From an uncultured Acidobacteriia bacterium (GTDB lineage Bacteria; Acidobacteriota; Terriglobia; Bryobacterales; Bryobacteraceae): a DNA stretch of 64,000 nucleotides. A model generated the notes under the pieces. That model made no database searches. It saw nothing but the letters and a program-made list of their open reading frames with translations, and was not told where the DNA came from. Below, piece after piece: positions 45,230 through 54,096 of the stretch; the stretch's first letter is position 1; each line of letters opens with the position of its first letter. The DNA lies in contig CAIVVT010000050.1 in the NCBI GenBank assembly GCA_903909435.1, positions 62,001 to 126,000 on the forward strand, in the 5' to 3' direction. The translations under genes and the position numbers were made by a program.

Positions 45230-46258
45230 TTACCGATAAAGAAAAGAGCGCACGGCGGCGGCCACTTTCGCGCCCTCACATCCTGGCGCCGAGTGGCCGC
45301 AGTTTCCTTCCAGCCTTACAATCTCGGCGTGGAGCAGCCGACCGAACTCTAAAGACGGCCCAGGTGTTACAACGTGATCCTGTGTGGCCGAAATCACCAG
45401 CACCTTGGCCTTCACCGCCGCCGCAGCAGCCTCAATCGAGCCGCCGAACTGCTCCGCCACATCAATGGACATCATCGCCTGAACCTGGCGGAGCTTGTTG
45501 TTCGCGTCGGATCCACTCTTCTCCCGCTTAGCTTTGTCCAGCAACTCGAAGACTTGCTGCCTCGTCGTGACCTGATTGAAGTGCTCAGGCGTGGTCAACA
45601 GCAGCGCGCCGAATTCGGCCTCCGCCGCGCGGGCAGGGTTTTCTGTGTAGTTGCCATCGCGCCAAGTCGCATCGTTCACGATGGCGTCGATCTGCGCTTG
45701 CCAGTGCAACAGGTCGTACGGCGCGAGCCGCGGCGAGCCAACGATCGGGATCGCCTTGTCCATGAATTCCGGATAAGCGGCAATCCATTGAAACGTCTGC
45801 ATTCCGCCCATTGAGATCCCCACTACGGCCTTCAGGTGCCCGATGTGCAATACCCGCGTCAGCAGGGCATATTGGGTCTCCACCATGTCGCGTACGGTGA
45901 ACTTCGGGAAACGCATGCGCGGCTGCAGGACGCTGTTGGATGGGGACGAGGACACGCCATTGCTCAGTGGATCCACCGCGACGACGAAGTCCTTCGAGAG
46001 GTCGATACCCGTGCCCGAGCCGACCGTGGAAAGCATCTGGCCGGTATTGCCTCCGGCCCATGCCGGGAAGAGGATCACATTCGTCTTCGTTGCGTTCAAC
46101 TTGCCGAAAGTCCGATAGCCGACGTGGCAATCCCGCAGCACTTCGCCGCTGCTCAGCTTGAAGTCACCAAGTTCGGCAAACTGCTGCTCCTGTGCCACGG
46201 CGGAGCCAGCCAGGAAGAGTGCAAGCGCGCAGGTCAGTGAGGATCGCAAGCGTTTCAT
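45230..46258 (-). CDS. Exported MetX-like alpha/beta hydrolase
   Basis: The 342-residue protein resembles homoserine O-acetyltransferase: NVILFPAWAGG, the nucleophile elbow VGISMGGMQTFQW (Ser), the acid in ISATQDHVVTPG and the catalytic His in GNCGHSAPGCEG. It also has a clear signal peptide (RSSLTCALALFLAGSAVAQ), which a methionine-pathway enzyme in the cytoplasm would not have. It is therefore probably an exported acyl-ester hydrolase or transferase of the MetX-like subgroup. Its start is 35 bp from the end of the glutamate racemase gene on the same strand. Confidence 0.88.
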   Translation of the reverse strand: MKRLRSSLTCALALFLAGSAVAQEQQFAELGDFKLSSGEVLRDCHVGYRTFGKLNATKTNVILFPAWAGGNTGQMLSTVGSGTGIDLSKDFVVAVDPLSNGVSSSPSNSVLQPRMRFPKFTVRDMVETQYALLTRVLHIGHLKAVVGISMGGMQTFQWIAAYPEFMDKAIPIVGSPRLAPYDLLHWQAQIDAIVNDATWRDGNYTENPARAAEAEFGALLLTTPEHFNQVTTRQQVFELLDKAKREKSGSDANNKLRQVQAMMSIDVAEQFGGSIEAAAAAVKAKVLVISATQDHVVTPGPSLEFGRLLHAEIVRLEGNCGHSAPGCEGAKVAAAVRSFLYR

Positions 46259-46293
46259 AAAAGCATCCTTGTCAGGGAATGAACAGCGGGGGT

Positions 46294-47115
46294 TCAGAGC
46301 CTGCTCGACACCGAACTCCGCACGCTGCGGCCCGCGTCGCTCAGTCGAGTGACATCCAGCGGGATCACTTGTCCCTCGACTCCCCCGATCACTTCCGCGG
46401 TGTGCAGGTAGGCCGGCACGCCGCCTGTGACGTAGTGCGTGACACGCCCACTACCCTTCGCGCCGTTTCCGCCCAGCGCGGCGGCGACTGCGTCTGCTGT
46501 CACTTCGGCGCTTGAAACAAGCGCGACGGCGGACCCGCATACGCGCTGGATCACCGGAGCCAGTACCGGGTAGTGAGTGCACCCGAGTATCAGTGTGTCC
46601 ACATCCGGCAGCTTCGCCAGGTAGTGCCGGGCCAGCACCTCAGCATCCTCCGAATCCGCCAGCCCCTCTTCCACCAGGTGAACGAACATCGGGCAGGCCT
46701 GCGCCCAAACCTTCAGTCCCAGCGCTTTCAACTTGGACTGGTACACGCCGCTGGCGATGGTCCCCTTGGTGCCAATCACCGCGACGTGACCCGAGCGGGT
46801 GACGCGCCGCGCCGCTTCAACGCCGGGGTCGATTACGCCCCACACGGGCACATCGAGATCGTCGGCGAGTTGCGGCAGGGCCGAGGCCGAGGCCGTATTG
46901 CAGGCGATCACGATTCCGCACACATCCAACTGCTGCAGAAAGCCGGCGATCTCGTATGCGAACTCACGGACCATCGCCTTCGGCTTCCGTCCATACGGCA
47001 CGCGCGCCGTGTCGCTGAAGTAGATGAAGTCGTGGTTGGGCAATTTGCGGCGGAGCGCCTTCAACACCGTCAGCCCTCCGACGCCTGAATCGAAAACGCC
47101 GATCGGCTGGCTCAT
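46294..47115 (-). CDS. murI: Glutamate racemase
   Basis: From ATG 47115 (MSQPIGVFDSGVGGLTVL) the product is 273 residues, the normal MurI length. Both catalytic cysteines are present: C72 in ACNTAS and C179 in GCTHYP, along with D9-S10 and the VPYGRK loop. It makes D-glutamate for peptidoglycan in the cytoplasm. An ATG nine codons upstream (47142) is in frame but adds a short basic extension without a better ribosome site. It is divergent from the epimerase-like gene at 47237. Confidence 0.96.
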   Translation of the reverse strand: MSQPIGVFDSGVGGLTVLKALRRKLPNHDFIYFSDTARVPYGRKPKAMVREFAYEIAGFLQQLDVCGIVIACNTASASALPQLADDLDVPVWGVIDPGVEAARRVTRSGHVAVIGTKGTIASGVYQSKLKALGLKVWAQACPMFVHLVEEGLADSEDAEVLARHYLAKLPDVDTLILGCTHYPVLAPVIQRVCGSAVALVSSAEVTADAVAAALGGNGAKGSGRVTHYVTGGVPAYLHTAEVIGGVEGQVIPLDVTRLSDAGRSVRSSVSSRL

Positions 47116-47236
47116 GCGCTCGCTTCGCTCCAAAACATGCACCTTCAGTATACGGGTGGGTCTCCGCCGGCACCCGCCAGTCCGTCCGCCATTCCTGCGA
47201 CTTGCGGTATGCCCCTCGTTGCTATATCTTCATCAC

Positions 47237-48187
47237 GTGAATCTCACCCGCCGTTCCGTACTCACCACCATGGCCGCTGGCACTGCTCTGCAGGCCCAGC
47301 GCTCGAAAACCCCGAACTGGAAGCCGAAACTCGGAGTGCTCTGCGAGTACTCCGACCAGAATTTGGAATTCGTAAAGGCCGAGGGTTTCACCAGCATGGA
47401 ACTCATGCTGAACCCCGACCGTTTGGATGACGCGGCGATCAGCTCGATCAAGGACAAAATCCTGCGCGCGGGCATCCACGTATCCTCGCTTGGCGTGAAT
47501 GGGAATCATATCGACCCCGATCCCGCGAAGCGCGAACACCAGAACAAATACACGCTGAGATGTATCGAACTGGCGGGCAAGTTGGGTGTCCCAAGCATCG
47601 GCGGGCAGTCGGGGATGATCAAAGGGCGGCCGTTGAAGGAGCAAGTGGACGAGATCGTGCGTGTCTACACCGAGAAGTATTTCGCCGCTTGCGAGAAGCA
47701 CAAGGTCAGAATTCTGTGGGAGCCCTGGGCCGGCGGGCCCAATATCGCCACCGGCCCGGTGGCGTGGGACCTTCTGTTCAAGGCGTTCAACGACAGCCCG
47801 CACCTGGGTCTGCAGTTCGATCCTTCGCACCTGCAGTGGCAGTTCATGGACCCGATCCAGGCCGCGCGCGATTTCGTGGACAAGATCTACGACATCCATC
47901 TGAAGGACACCGAGATCCTCTGGCACATCGTGCGCCGCGGCGGCATTCAGCCTGTGAACAATGCCGATTGGTGGCGCTTCCGCTTGCCCGGGAACGGATC
48001 GGTCGATTGGAAGGGCCTGTTCTCGGTTTTGGCGGAGGCGGGCTACACCGGCGCGATGAACATCGAGAATGAAGACGAGTTCTACTATCCGGCTTACAGC
48101 GGCGGCAATTTCACAGAGCAGTACAAGCGCGGTTTCCGCGTGGCCCACGAGTTCTTGAAGACCCTGGTGCCGCCCGTCGCGCTCTGA
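47237..48187 (+). CDS. Tat-signalled sugar phosphate isomerase/epimerase-like TIM barrel
   Basis: GTG 47237 is preferred because it places a Tat motif (NLTRRSVLTTMAAG) right at the start; the open frame upstream runs antisense over murI. The 316-residue product is an AP-endonuclease-2-like TIM barrel with GFTSMELMLNPD, WEPWAGGPN, LGLQFDPSHLQWQF, YDIHLKDTE and NIENEDEFYY, carrying His, Glu and Asp metal ligands. It is one of several barrels in this region. No Shine-Dalgarno sequence is visible. It converges on the glycosidase gene, 36 bp away. Confidence 0.85.
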   Translation: MNLTRRSVLTTMAAGTALQAQRSKTPNWKPKLGVLCEYSDQNLEFVKAEGFTSMELMLNPDRLDDAAISSIKDKILRAGIHVSSLGVNGNHIDPDPAKREHQNKYTLRCIELAGKLGVPSIGGQSGMIKGRPLKEQVDEIVRVYTEKYFAACEKHKVRILWEPWAGGPNIATGPVAWDLLFKAFNDSPHLGLQFDPSHLQWQFMDPIQAARDFVDKIYDIHLKDTEILWHIVRRGGIQPVNNADWWRFRLPGNGSVDWKGLFSVLAEAGYTGAMNIENEDEFYYPAYSGGNFTEQYKRGFRVAHEFLKTLVPPVAL

Positions 48188-48223
48188 TCGACCATCAGGA
48201 ATCAGTTCGCAATGCCAGTCGGC

Positions 48224-50659
48224 TTATCGCGCCGATGGTGGTTCAATATGCGGGCCCGTGATCTCAATGTCCAGTGCCGCGCCGTTAAAGCTAAATTCTA
48301 GCCTCCTGCCGGGCGGCGACGGCACGTTGACGCCGTTTACCCGCACGGCTAGTCCGGCTGACCCCTCGCCCCTCAGCGCTCTACTGATCGCCGTCCTATC
48401 GAGGCTCAACATGCCGCTGCCCTCCGGACGGGCGGCGGCATGGATGGCGATGCGCTGCGGGCCGGGGAGTACGTGAACTGTACTCCCCGGACGGGTAAGC
48501 TCCATGTCGAACCCATCGTCTGTGAGAACGTGTAAACCGCTTTCGCTTTGGGTGACCATCCATGCTCGACCGCGAAACGGGTAGGTGAGCGAATACGGCC
48601 CGTCCCCGGGCTTGTGATTGTGCGCAAATCCGATAGAGCCATCGCGGCCTGGCTCGACGCCGAAAAGTCCGCGCAGGATGGCGTCCATTCCGGTGCTCCC
48701 GGCAATCACGTTGCTCCGGCCGGCTGAGATCCGCCCGCCGAACCGCTTCGCCTCGGGATAGCGGAAGCTGTAATCGTCGTTCGCAATCCCCTGGGGATAG
48801 ACGGACATATGCTCGGGCCACCATAGGATGCGTTCGAGCGCGTCCATCGCTTCTCGCCTGAAACCGGCTCCAAACAAGTCCGCCACCAGTTGCGGCCCGT
48901 CGCCTGCGTAGGTCATCGGCCCCGCCCAATCGTGGTCGTTGTAGTCGAATAATCGATCTTTGATTGACATGGACCGCACGCCCCACGGGCCCAGGAACTC
49001 CTCCGTATTCAAGTGCCCGGACAGCCGGCGTGCGCGCGCTGGTGGAACCAGCCCGGGAAACCTCAGCAAGTCGAAGACCTGGATGCTGTACACCGGCACC
49101 ACTACGCCGTCGCGTTGGCGGGCACCGTACCACCCGGCATCCTCCAGCCAAAGCACCTCATTTAGCGCGCGGCGAACACGTGCTGCCCGCTCTCGAAACA
49201 GCGCGATTGTCTGCTGATGCCGCGATTTTGAATCGTGCTCCAAGTAGTCAGCCACGGTGGCATAAACCCACGCGCGCTCGCCATTCGGACTGGGCACTTC
49301 GTGGATGTAGCCATATCCCGTGCCGGTCTTCTTCAACTCGAGGATGTTCTTGTCGTTGCCGCAGTCCAGCAGACCATTGCCATCAGGATCGCGGTCCCGT
49401 TCGCCCCACTCCGCCAGCTCCGTCAGCCATTCGAGAATCGTCTTGCCGCCGCTCACGGCGTGCAGCAGGTCCCAGTCGCCAGTTCGCCTCAGGTACTCGT
49501 CAACCGCAGCGGTGTACGCATATGAGTTGTAGGAGTAGAACGGCCCCAACCCGGCACCTCGCAGCGGTTCGATCGAGAAGTGCTCGCTCAACGGCGCGGC
49601 TGGCAGAGCCACCAGCAGTGCTCGCATCGCCGCGGGATCGAGCAAGGCCATAGGAAGTGCCGCGTACTGCAAGTCCCAGGCATATGCGTTCAGTGCGCCG
49701 GAATCGCGTCCCGATGTCGAGTACCAGGGATCCAAAGCCAGTCGATCGCCAAGTTTCCACCGTGCCCACAACAGTTGCGCAGCGGCGTGGCGGTAAAAGC
49801 GAGTCACGCGCGGGTCGGGATGCGACAGAACCGGAACACTCTTGAACCAGGTTTCCAGGTTCCGCTCCATCTGCTCCCGCGCGGCTGCGGCGGTCTGCGA
49901 CGGATGCTGGAGCAGGCGCCGTGCGGCCCCGGCGGCTGCTGCTGCGTCCTCCGCTACGACGACTACGAGAGGCACGGTTACGCTGGAGTGCGCCGCAATC
50001 CCGATGCCTCTTTCCAGCTTGCTCGCCTCTTCCCCAGCCCGCGCGATCCCACCTTCCAGCGCCAGTGCGACGGCCCCCGCGAGGTTCTGGTGTGCGACGA
50101 GTGAACCATCTACGATTGCCTCGGCCTTCGAGTCGGCACGGAAAGTGGGATCCCAATTCCAGCTCTCCGGGCGCGCGAGGCTCGGCTTCTGACTGCTCGT
50201 GAAGGTCAGGCTGCGGCGGCTCGACGAGTGGTTCTGGATCTCGACCATCAGCATGAACCCCTGCGCTTCAAACAACGCCGTCTGCCGCACGGTCCAAGAA
50301 ACGTGTCGCCCCGTGCGAGAAACCGCCGCTGTGCCAGGTTCCCAGATCAATTCGGAATCGGAATCGAAACAGCTTGCGCCGGTAGTGGAATCCCGTAGTT
50401 CAAGCCGCTGGCCCAGGACGACCGTGATCGGCGGGGCGGTGATTCGATCGATGCCTTCAGCCTTGGGAATACCGGAGACCACATCCGAGAACACGACCTG
50501 CTGTGAGCTCTCAACCTCGGGCAGCGTATCGCTGGCTGCAAGCCGGAACTCCGCCAGGTAAGGGTAGCGTTCTGTGGCGGCGAAGCCGGTACCGCACAGC
50601 ACTCCCGCCAACAGTGCCAACAGCAGTTTGCGAGGATCAGCTATGTACTTGGTGCTCAT
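48224..50659 (-). CDS. Exported six-hairpin glycosidase-like protein (GH63/mannosylglycerate-hydrolase type)
   Basis: The 811-residue protein has a signal peptide (KLLLALLAGVLCGTGFA), an N-terminal beta-sandwich region (about 30-280) and a C-terminal alpha/alpha toroid. In the toroid, SGRDSGALNAYAWDLQYAA, DPDGNGLLDCGNDKN, YGARQRDGVVVPV and FDYNDHDWAGPMTYAGDGP supply the acidic residues expected of GH63- and trehalase-like hydrolases. It would cleave alpha-glycosides outside the cell or in the periplasm. The exact GH family is not settled by eye. It is divergent from the TPR gene, whose promoter lies in the shared 212-bp gap. Confidence 0.83.
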   Translation of the reverse strand: MSTKYIADPRKLLLALLAGVLCGTGFAATERYPYLAEFRLAASDTLPEVESSQQVVFSDVVSGIPKAEGIDRITAPPITVVLGQRLELRDSTTGASCFDSDSELIWEPGTAAVSRTGRHVSWTVRQTALFEAQGFMLMVEIQNHSSSRRSLTFTSSQKPSLARPESWNWDPTFRADSKAEAIVDGSLVAHQNLAGAVALALEGGIARAGEEASKLERGIGIAAHSSVTVPLVVVVAEDAAAAAGAARRLLQHPSQTAAAAREQMERNLETWFKSVPVLSHPDPRVTRFYRHAAAQLLWARWKLGDRLALDPWYSTSGRDSGALNAYAWDLQYAALPMALLDPAAMRALLVALPAAPLSEHFSIEPLRGAGLGPFYSYNSYAYTAAVDEYLRRTGDWDLLHAVSGGKTILEWLTELAEWGERDRDPDGNGLLDCGNDKNILELKKTGTGYGYIHEVPSPNGERAWVYATVADYLEHDSKSRHQQTIALFRERAARVRRALNEVLWLEDAGWYGARQRDGVVVPVYSIQVFDLLRFPGLVPPARARRLSGHLNTEEFLGPWGVRSMSIKDRLFDYNDHDWAGPMTYAGDGPQLVADLFGAGFRREAMDALERILWWPEHMSVYPQGIANDDYSFRYPEAKRFGGRISAGRSNVIAGSTGMDAILRGLFGVEPGRDGSIGFAHNHKPGDGPYSLTYPFRGRAWMVTQSESGLHVLTDDGFDMELTRPGSTVHVLPGPQRIAIHAAARPEGSGMLSLDRTAISRALRGEGSAGLAVRVNGVNVPSPPGRRLEFSFNGAALDIEITGPHIEPPSAR

Positions 50660-50759
50660 TTTGTCCGAGGCGAGTTCAGGCGCGCGCGGGCCTTACCGGG
50701 AGCCGGTTGATTCAGCTCCGCAGCAGCATAAACGGGCCGCATCGAAGCCTTGCGCGTTG

Positions 50760-50797
50760 TTGACAGGATAGACTGAGAATGCTAACTATGTCTAGAC
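50760..50797 (+). promoter_or_regulatory. Promoter with GTCTAGAC operator, site A (TPR gene)
   Basis: TTGACA at 50760 is followed 30 nt later by the palindrome GTCTAGAC (50790-50797) within ATGTCTAGACCA. The -10 region (around 50783) is poor. The palindrome would cover about -5 to +3, a repressor position. The TTGACAGGATA sequence is the same as at site D. The consensus resembles the DasR/NagR operator (TGGTCTAGACCA). Confidence 0.8.
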
Positions 50798-50871
50798 CAC
50801 AATTGCCACGGTTTAGACCACCCCTGAAGCCGCCGGCCCCCGGTGTTGGCGCCGCCTTTCCTCACGCTCGG

Positions 50872-52800
50872 ATGGGTCGGTCTTACGGAATGGCGCTGTG
50901 TCTGGCTTTTGCCTTCGCGCGAATGCTCGCGGCGCAGGCCTCGCGCATCGATGCCGCCTGGGACCTCCTGGCGAAGGGACAGCGGGCGCAGGCCATTGCG
51001 GTCCTGCGGGAAGCCATCAAAGCTGAGCCCGTCGATGGCGATGCGCGGCTGCTGCTCGGAAGCGTGCTGCTCGAGGAGCGACAGGCTGCGGAATCGATCG
51101 AGGAATTGAAAGCGGCCGTGCGGCTCAAGCCGGAGTCCTCTGAGGCTCACAATGCGCTGGGGGAAGCGTACAGCACTTTCGGGTATCCCAAAGCGGCACG
51201 GCCGGAGTTCGAGCAGGCGGTGCGCATCGATCCGCGCTTTGCCCAGGCTCACGTGAATCTGGCGTCCTCCCTGCTGCTGGACGACGAGACGGCCCCCGCA
51301 ACGGCACACTTGAACCGCGCCATTAGCCTGAGCGGCCAAACCGCCGATGCGGCCTATCCCTTGTATCTGCGAGGCAGACTACAACTCGATGCGCGCGAAC
51401 CGGCCAAGGCCTTGCTCGACTTGGAGCAGGCCGTCAAGCTTCGTCCGGACTTTGCCGAGGCGTGGTCCGATCTCGGCGAAGCGCGGCGGAATCTACTTGA
51501 CGATCCCGGGGCCCTGGATGCGTTCCAGCACGCCGTGGAACTCAGTCCCGACGACGCGGTGGCGCAGACGCGGTACGGATCGAAGCTCCTCGACATGGGA
51601 CGGGCGCACGATTCATTGCCTCACCTGCAGGCGGCCGTGCGCCTGGATCCAAGCAACCAGTCTGCTTTGAACGGCCTGCAATCCGCGTTGCGCAGGGACG
51701 GGCAGACGGCCCAAGCCGATGCGGTCCGGCGGCAACTCGCCGAACTGATTCGCGAGCGGGACAAGAATGACCAGGGCTTGATGCAGTCGCTCCAGGCCAG
51801 CGGCCAGAGTCCCGCTGTGGGCAGGCGGAATCAGGCCGCCGCGACTCCCGGTGCGCAACCCGTAGCAAGTCCAGCGACCGGCGCGGGCCCGCTGAAACCC
51901 AGGGCAATACCGGCGGCGGACACGGCGGCGCTGAGTACTGCGTCCAAGTTGGGCCTGGCCTACTACAAATCCGGCGACTTCCTCCATGCTGCCGAGCAAT
52001 TCGAGAATCTCCGCGCCGTGCTACCGGCGGACTCCGATGAGAGCGTCAGGAATTCCAAATTGCTGGCCGATTGCTATCTGCGGAGGGGCGAGAGCAAACG
52101 CGTGATAGAAGTGCTCGACCCGGTGGCCGACAGCCGTCCCGACGACCTGGCGACGGCATATATGCTCGGAACGGCCTTGCTGCAGCAGAAGGAGGAGGAG
52201 CGCGCTGTCCACGAATTTGAACGGATCATGAGCCGCGCCGATACCCCGGAAGCCCGCCTGCTGCTGGCCACCAGGAAGATGCAGGCCACTGACCTCAATG
52301 GGGCGCTCGACGAGATCCTGCGGTGCATCGAGCTGAAACCCGACTTGGCTGATGCGCACGTGATCCACGGGCGAATTCTCATGCTTACCGCCGATCTCGG
52401 AGGCGCGGAAGCAGCGTTCCGGCGCGCTATAACGGTTGACCCGAACTCGTTCGAAGCGCTACTGGAACTTAGCGCGCTCGCCCGGGAGCAGGGCAAACTG
52501 ACCGAGGCCAGAGAGAGCGTGACCCATGCGCTCTCGCTTCGCCCGTCCGATATCCCCGCCCGTTACCAGTTGGCGCTGGTCGAAAGTGCCGACAACCGCG
52601 ACGAGCGCGCGGTGAAACTGCTGGAGGGCGTGGTCCGGGACGCCCCGAGATTCGCGGAGGCGCACCGGCGGCTGGCTGCGCTTTTCTTCCGCCTCCATCG
52701 GCCGGAAGACGGCGGTCGCGAGAGGCAAATTGCCGACCGGCTAGCGGGGGAAAAGCAGCAGCGCGACAGGGCCAGACAAGGTGGAATGAAAACCCCTTGA
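50872..52800 (+). CDS. Exported tetratricopeptide-repeat protein
   Basis: The open frame begins at 50779, but operator A lies inside its first codons, so the ATG at 50872 is preferred; this also gives a signal peptide (MGRSYGMALCLAFAFARMLA). The 642-residue product is built of TPR helical pairs, for example ARLLLGSVLLEE, EAHNALGEAYSTFGYPKAA and AEAWSDLGEARRN, in two blocks (about 25-270 and 345-630) split by a Pro/Ala/Gln-rich linker near 290-340. TPRs mediate protein contacts, so it may scaffold an envelope complex. It is the first member of the GTCTAGAC-controlled set. Confidence 0.85.
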   Translation: MGRSYGMALCLAFAFARMLAAQASRIDAAWDLLAKGQRAQAIAVLREAIKAEPVDGDARLLLGSVLLEERQAAESIEELKAAVRLKPESSEAHNALGEAYSTFGYPKAARPEFEQAVRIDPRFAQAHVNLASSLLLDDETAPATAHLNRAISLSGQTADAAYPLYLRGRLQLDAREPAKALLDLEQAVKLRPDFAEAWSDLGEARRNLLDDPGALDAFQHAVELSPDDAVAQTRYGSKLLDMGRAHDSLPHLQAAVRLDPSNQSALNGLQSALRRDGQTAQADAVRRQLAELIRERDKNDQGLMQSLQASGQSPAVGRRNQAAATPGAQPVASPATGAGPLKPRAIPAADTAALSTASKLGLAYYKSGDFLHAAEQFENLRAVLPADSDESVRNSKLLADCYLRRGESKRVIEVLDPVADSRPDDLATAYMLGTALLQQKEEERAVHEFERIMSRADTPEARLLLATRKMQATDLNGALDEILRCIELKPDLADAHVIHGRILMLTADLGGAEAAFRRAITVDPNSFEALLELSALAREQGKLTEARESVTHALSLRPSDIPARYQLALVESADNRDERAVKLLEGVVRDAPRFAEAHRRLAALFFRLHRPEDGGRERQIADRLAGEKQQRDRARQGGMKTP

Positions 52801-52856
52801 CTGGCTTTGGTGAGCATGGTAAAAATGTCTAGACCGATTTCATCGTGGTCCAGACC
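52797..52856 (+). promoter_or_regulatory. Promoter with GTCTAGAC operator, site B (UroD-like gene run)
   Basis: TTGACT (52797) overlaps the TPR stop codon. After 17 bp comes TAAAAA (52820-52825), and the palindrome GTCTAGAC sits at 52827-52834, again 30 nt after the -35 start. A second, slightly altered palindrome GGTCCAGACC lies at 52847-52856, so two repressor dimers could bind 20 bp apart, about two helical turns. Confidence 0.8.
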
Positions 52857-52977
52857 TGTATGCGAGGTTCTCCGGGGGCCAGGCTGTGAGCCCCACTTGA
52901 GAATCCGATAGCCTGGACCGTTCTTGCGGACCGCTCTGACGGCGGCCGTTCGCGGCTGCTATCTTCCGTGTACAACT

Positions 52978-54012
52978 ATGCTTGCTCGCGAAAGAGTATT
53001 CGCCGCTCTCGAACACCGTGCTCCGGACGCCGTGCCGGTGGAGTTTCACGCCTCTCCCGCGGGCTTCTTTGAACATGGGGAGCGACTGCGGCGCCTATGG
53101 ATCGAGCATGTCGACGACTTCGGGCCCGTGAACCGCTTCCCGACTCCGGCAGCCAGCGAAGGACCTCGCGAATGGACGGACGAGTGGGGCGTCACGCGGC
53201 GCGAAGAGGCGTTCGGCGCCGGCGGGATTGCGATGCAGAGGCCCCTCGACGACTGGGCGAAGTGGCCTGATTTCAAAGTACCGGCGCTGCCTGCCATGTC
53301 GGGACCTGAGTTCGACGCGGCGCGGGCGCGCGCAAAGGCCCATCGCCAACGGTTTTTCCTCAAGAGCGGCTGGATCAGCCTGTTCGAATTGATGCATTCG
53401 CTGCGCCGCTTTGAGGACGTGCTGATGGACATCGCCACCGGCACCGCGAAAATTCACGCACTGGCCGACCGCATCACTGAATACCATCTGGGCTACATCC
53501 AATACCTGCTGGCGCGTGGTGTGGATGCGGTGCAGTTCGGCGACGATTTTGGTACGCAATCCGATTTGATGCTCTCACCCCGCATGTGGCGGAAGTTCTT
53601 CGCGCCGCGCTACGCCGCGTTAATGGGTCCCATCAAAGCTGCTGGTGCGAAGGTGTTTTTCCACACATGTGGCAAAATGCAGGCGTTGCTCCCGGACATC
53701 GCCGCACTGGGCGTCGACGCGATCTGGCCGCAACTCAACGCCTACGACTCAGGTTGGCTGGCGCGCTTCAGCAGGGAATCGGGGATTGCCGTCGCCCTGC
53801 ACCCCGATCGGGGTGGGCTGATGATCCGCTCGCACGCGGACGAAGTGCGGCGCTACGTGAGTGCGCTCGCGGAGAGTTTCGAGGTAGATCGCGGCGGGTC
53901 ATGGTTCTATGTCGAGATTGATCGCGGCTTTCCGTTTGAAAATGTCGTCGCGCTGACTCGCACGATCACGGAATTACGCCTTGGAGCGGCCCACACTGGC
54001 TTGGGATCTTAG
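52978..54012 (+). CDS. Uroporphyrinogen decarboxylase-like (UroD/methyltransferase superfamily) protein
   Basis: ATG 52978 (MLARERVFAALEHRAPDAVP) is the standard start of this family, 344 residues here. VQFGDDFGTQSDLMLSP, FHTCGKMQALLPDIAALGVD and LHPDRGGL match UroD-like proteins. These members generally lack haem function and resemble cobalamin-dependent methyltransferase MtaA/CmuA-type proteins, often found in catabolic clusters. Haem synthesis is unlikely because no hem genes are near. It is the first gene behind operator B, followed closely by an epimerase-like and a PhyH-like gene. Confidence 0.85.
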   Translation: MLARERVFAALEHRAPDAVPVEFHASPAGFFEHGERLRRLWIEHVDDFGPVNRFPTPAASEGPREWTDEWGVTRREEAFGAGGIAMQRPLDDWAKWPDFKVPALPAMSGPEFDAARARAKAHRQRFFLKSGWISLFELMHSLRRFEDVLMDIATGTAKIHALADRITEYHLGYIQYLLARGVDAVQFGDDFGTQSDLMLSPRMWRKFFAPRYAALMGPIKAAGAKVFFHTCGKMQALLPDIAALGVDAIWPQLNAYDSGWLARFSRESGIAVALHPDRGGLMIRSHADEVRRYVSALAESFEVDRGGSWFYVEIDRGFPFENVVALTRTITELRLGAAHTGLGS

Positions 54013-54096
54013 GGGCTTCGGCGGTCGCGGAGAAGACGCCCGGGCCGGCGGCCAGCCTTGCGCGACGCGGAATAGGAAGTGGAGGATTGAGAAGTT

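Noticed and set aside
47222-48148. 308-codon minus-strand frame
   Set aside because: It is antisense to the Tat-signalled epimerase-like gene; no domain is visible.
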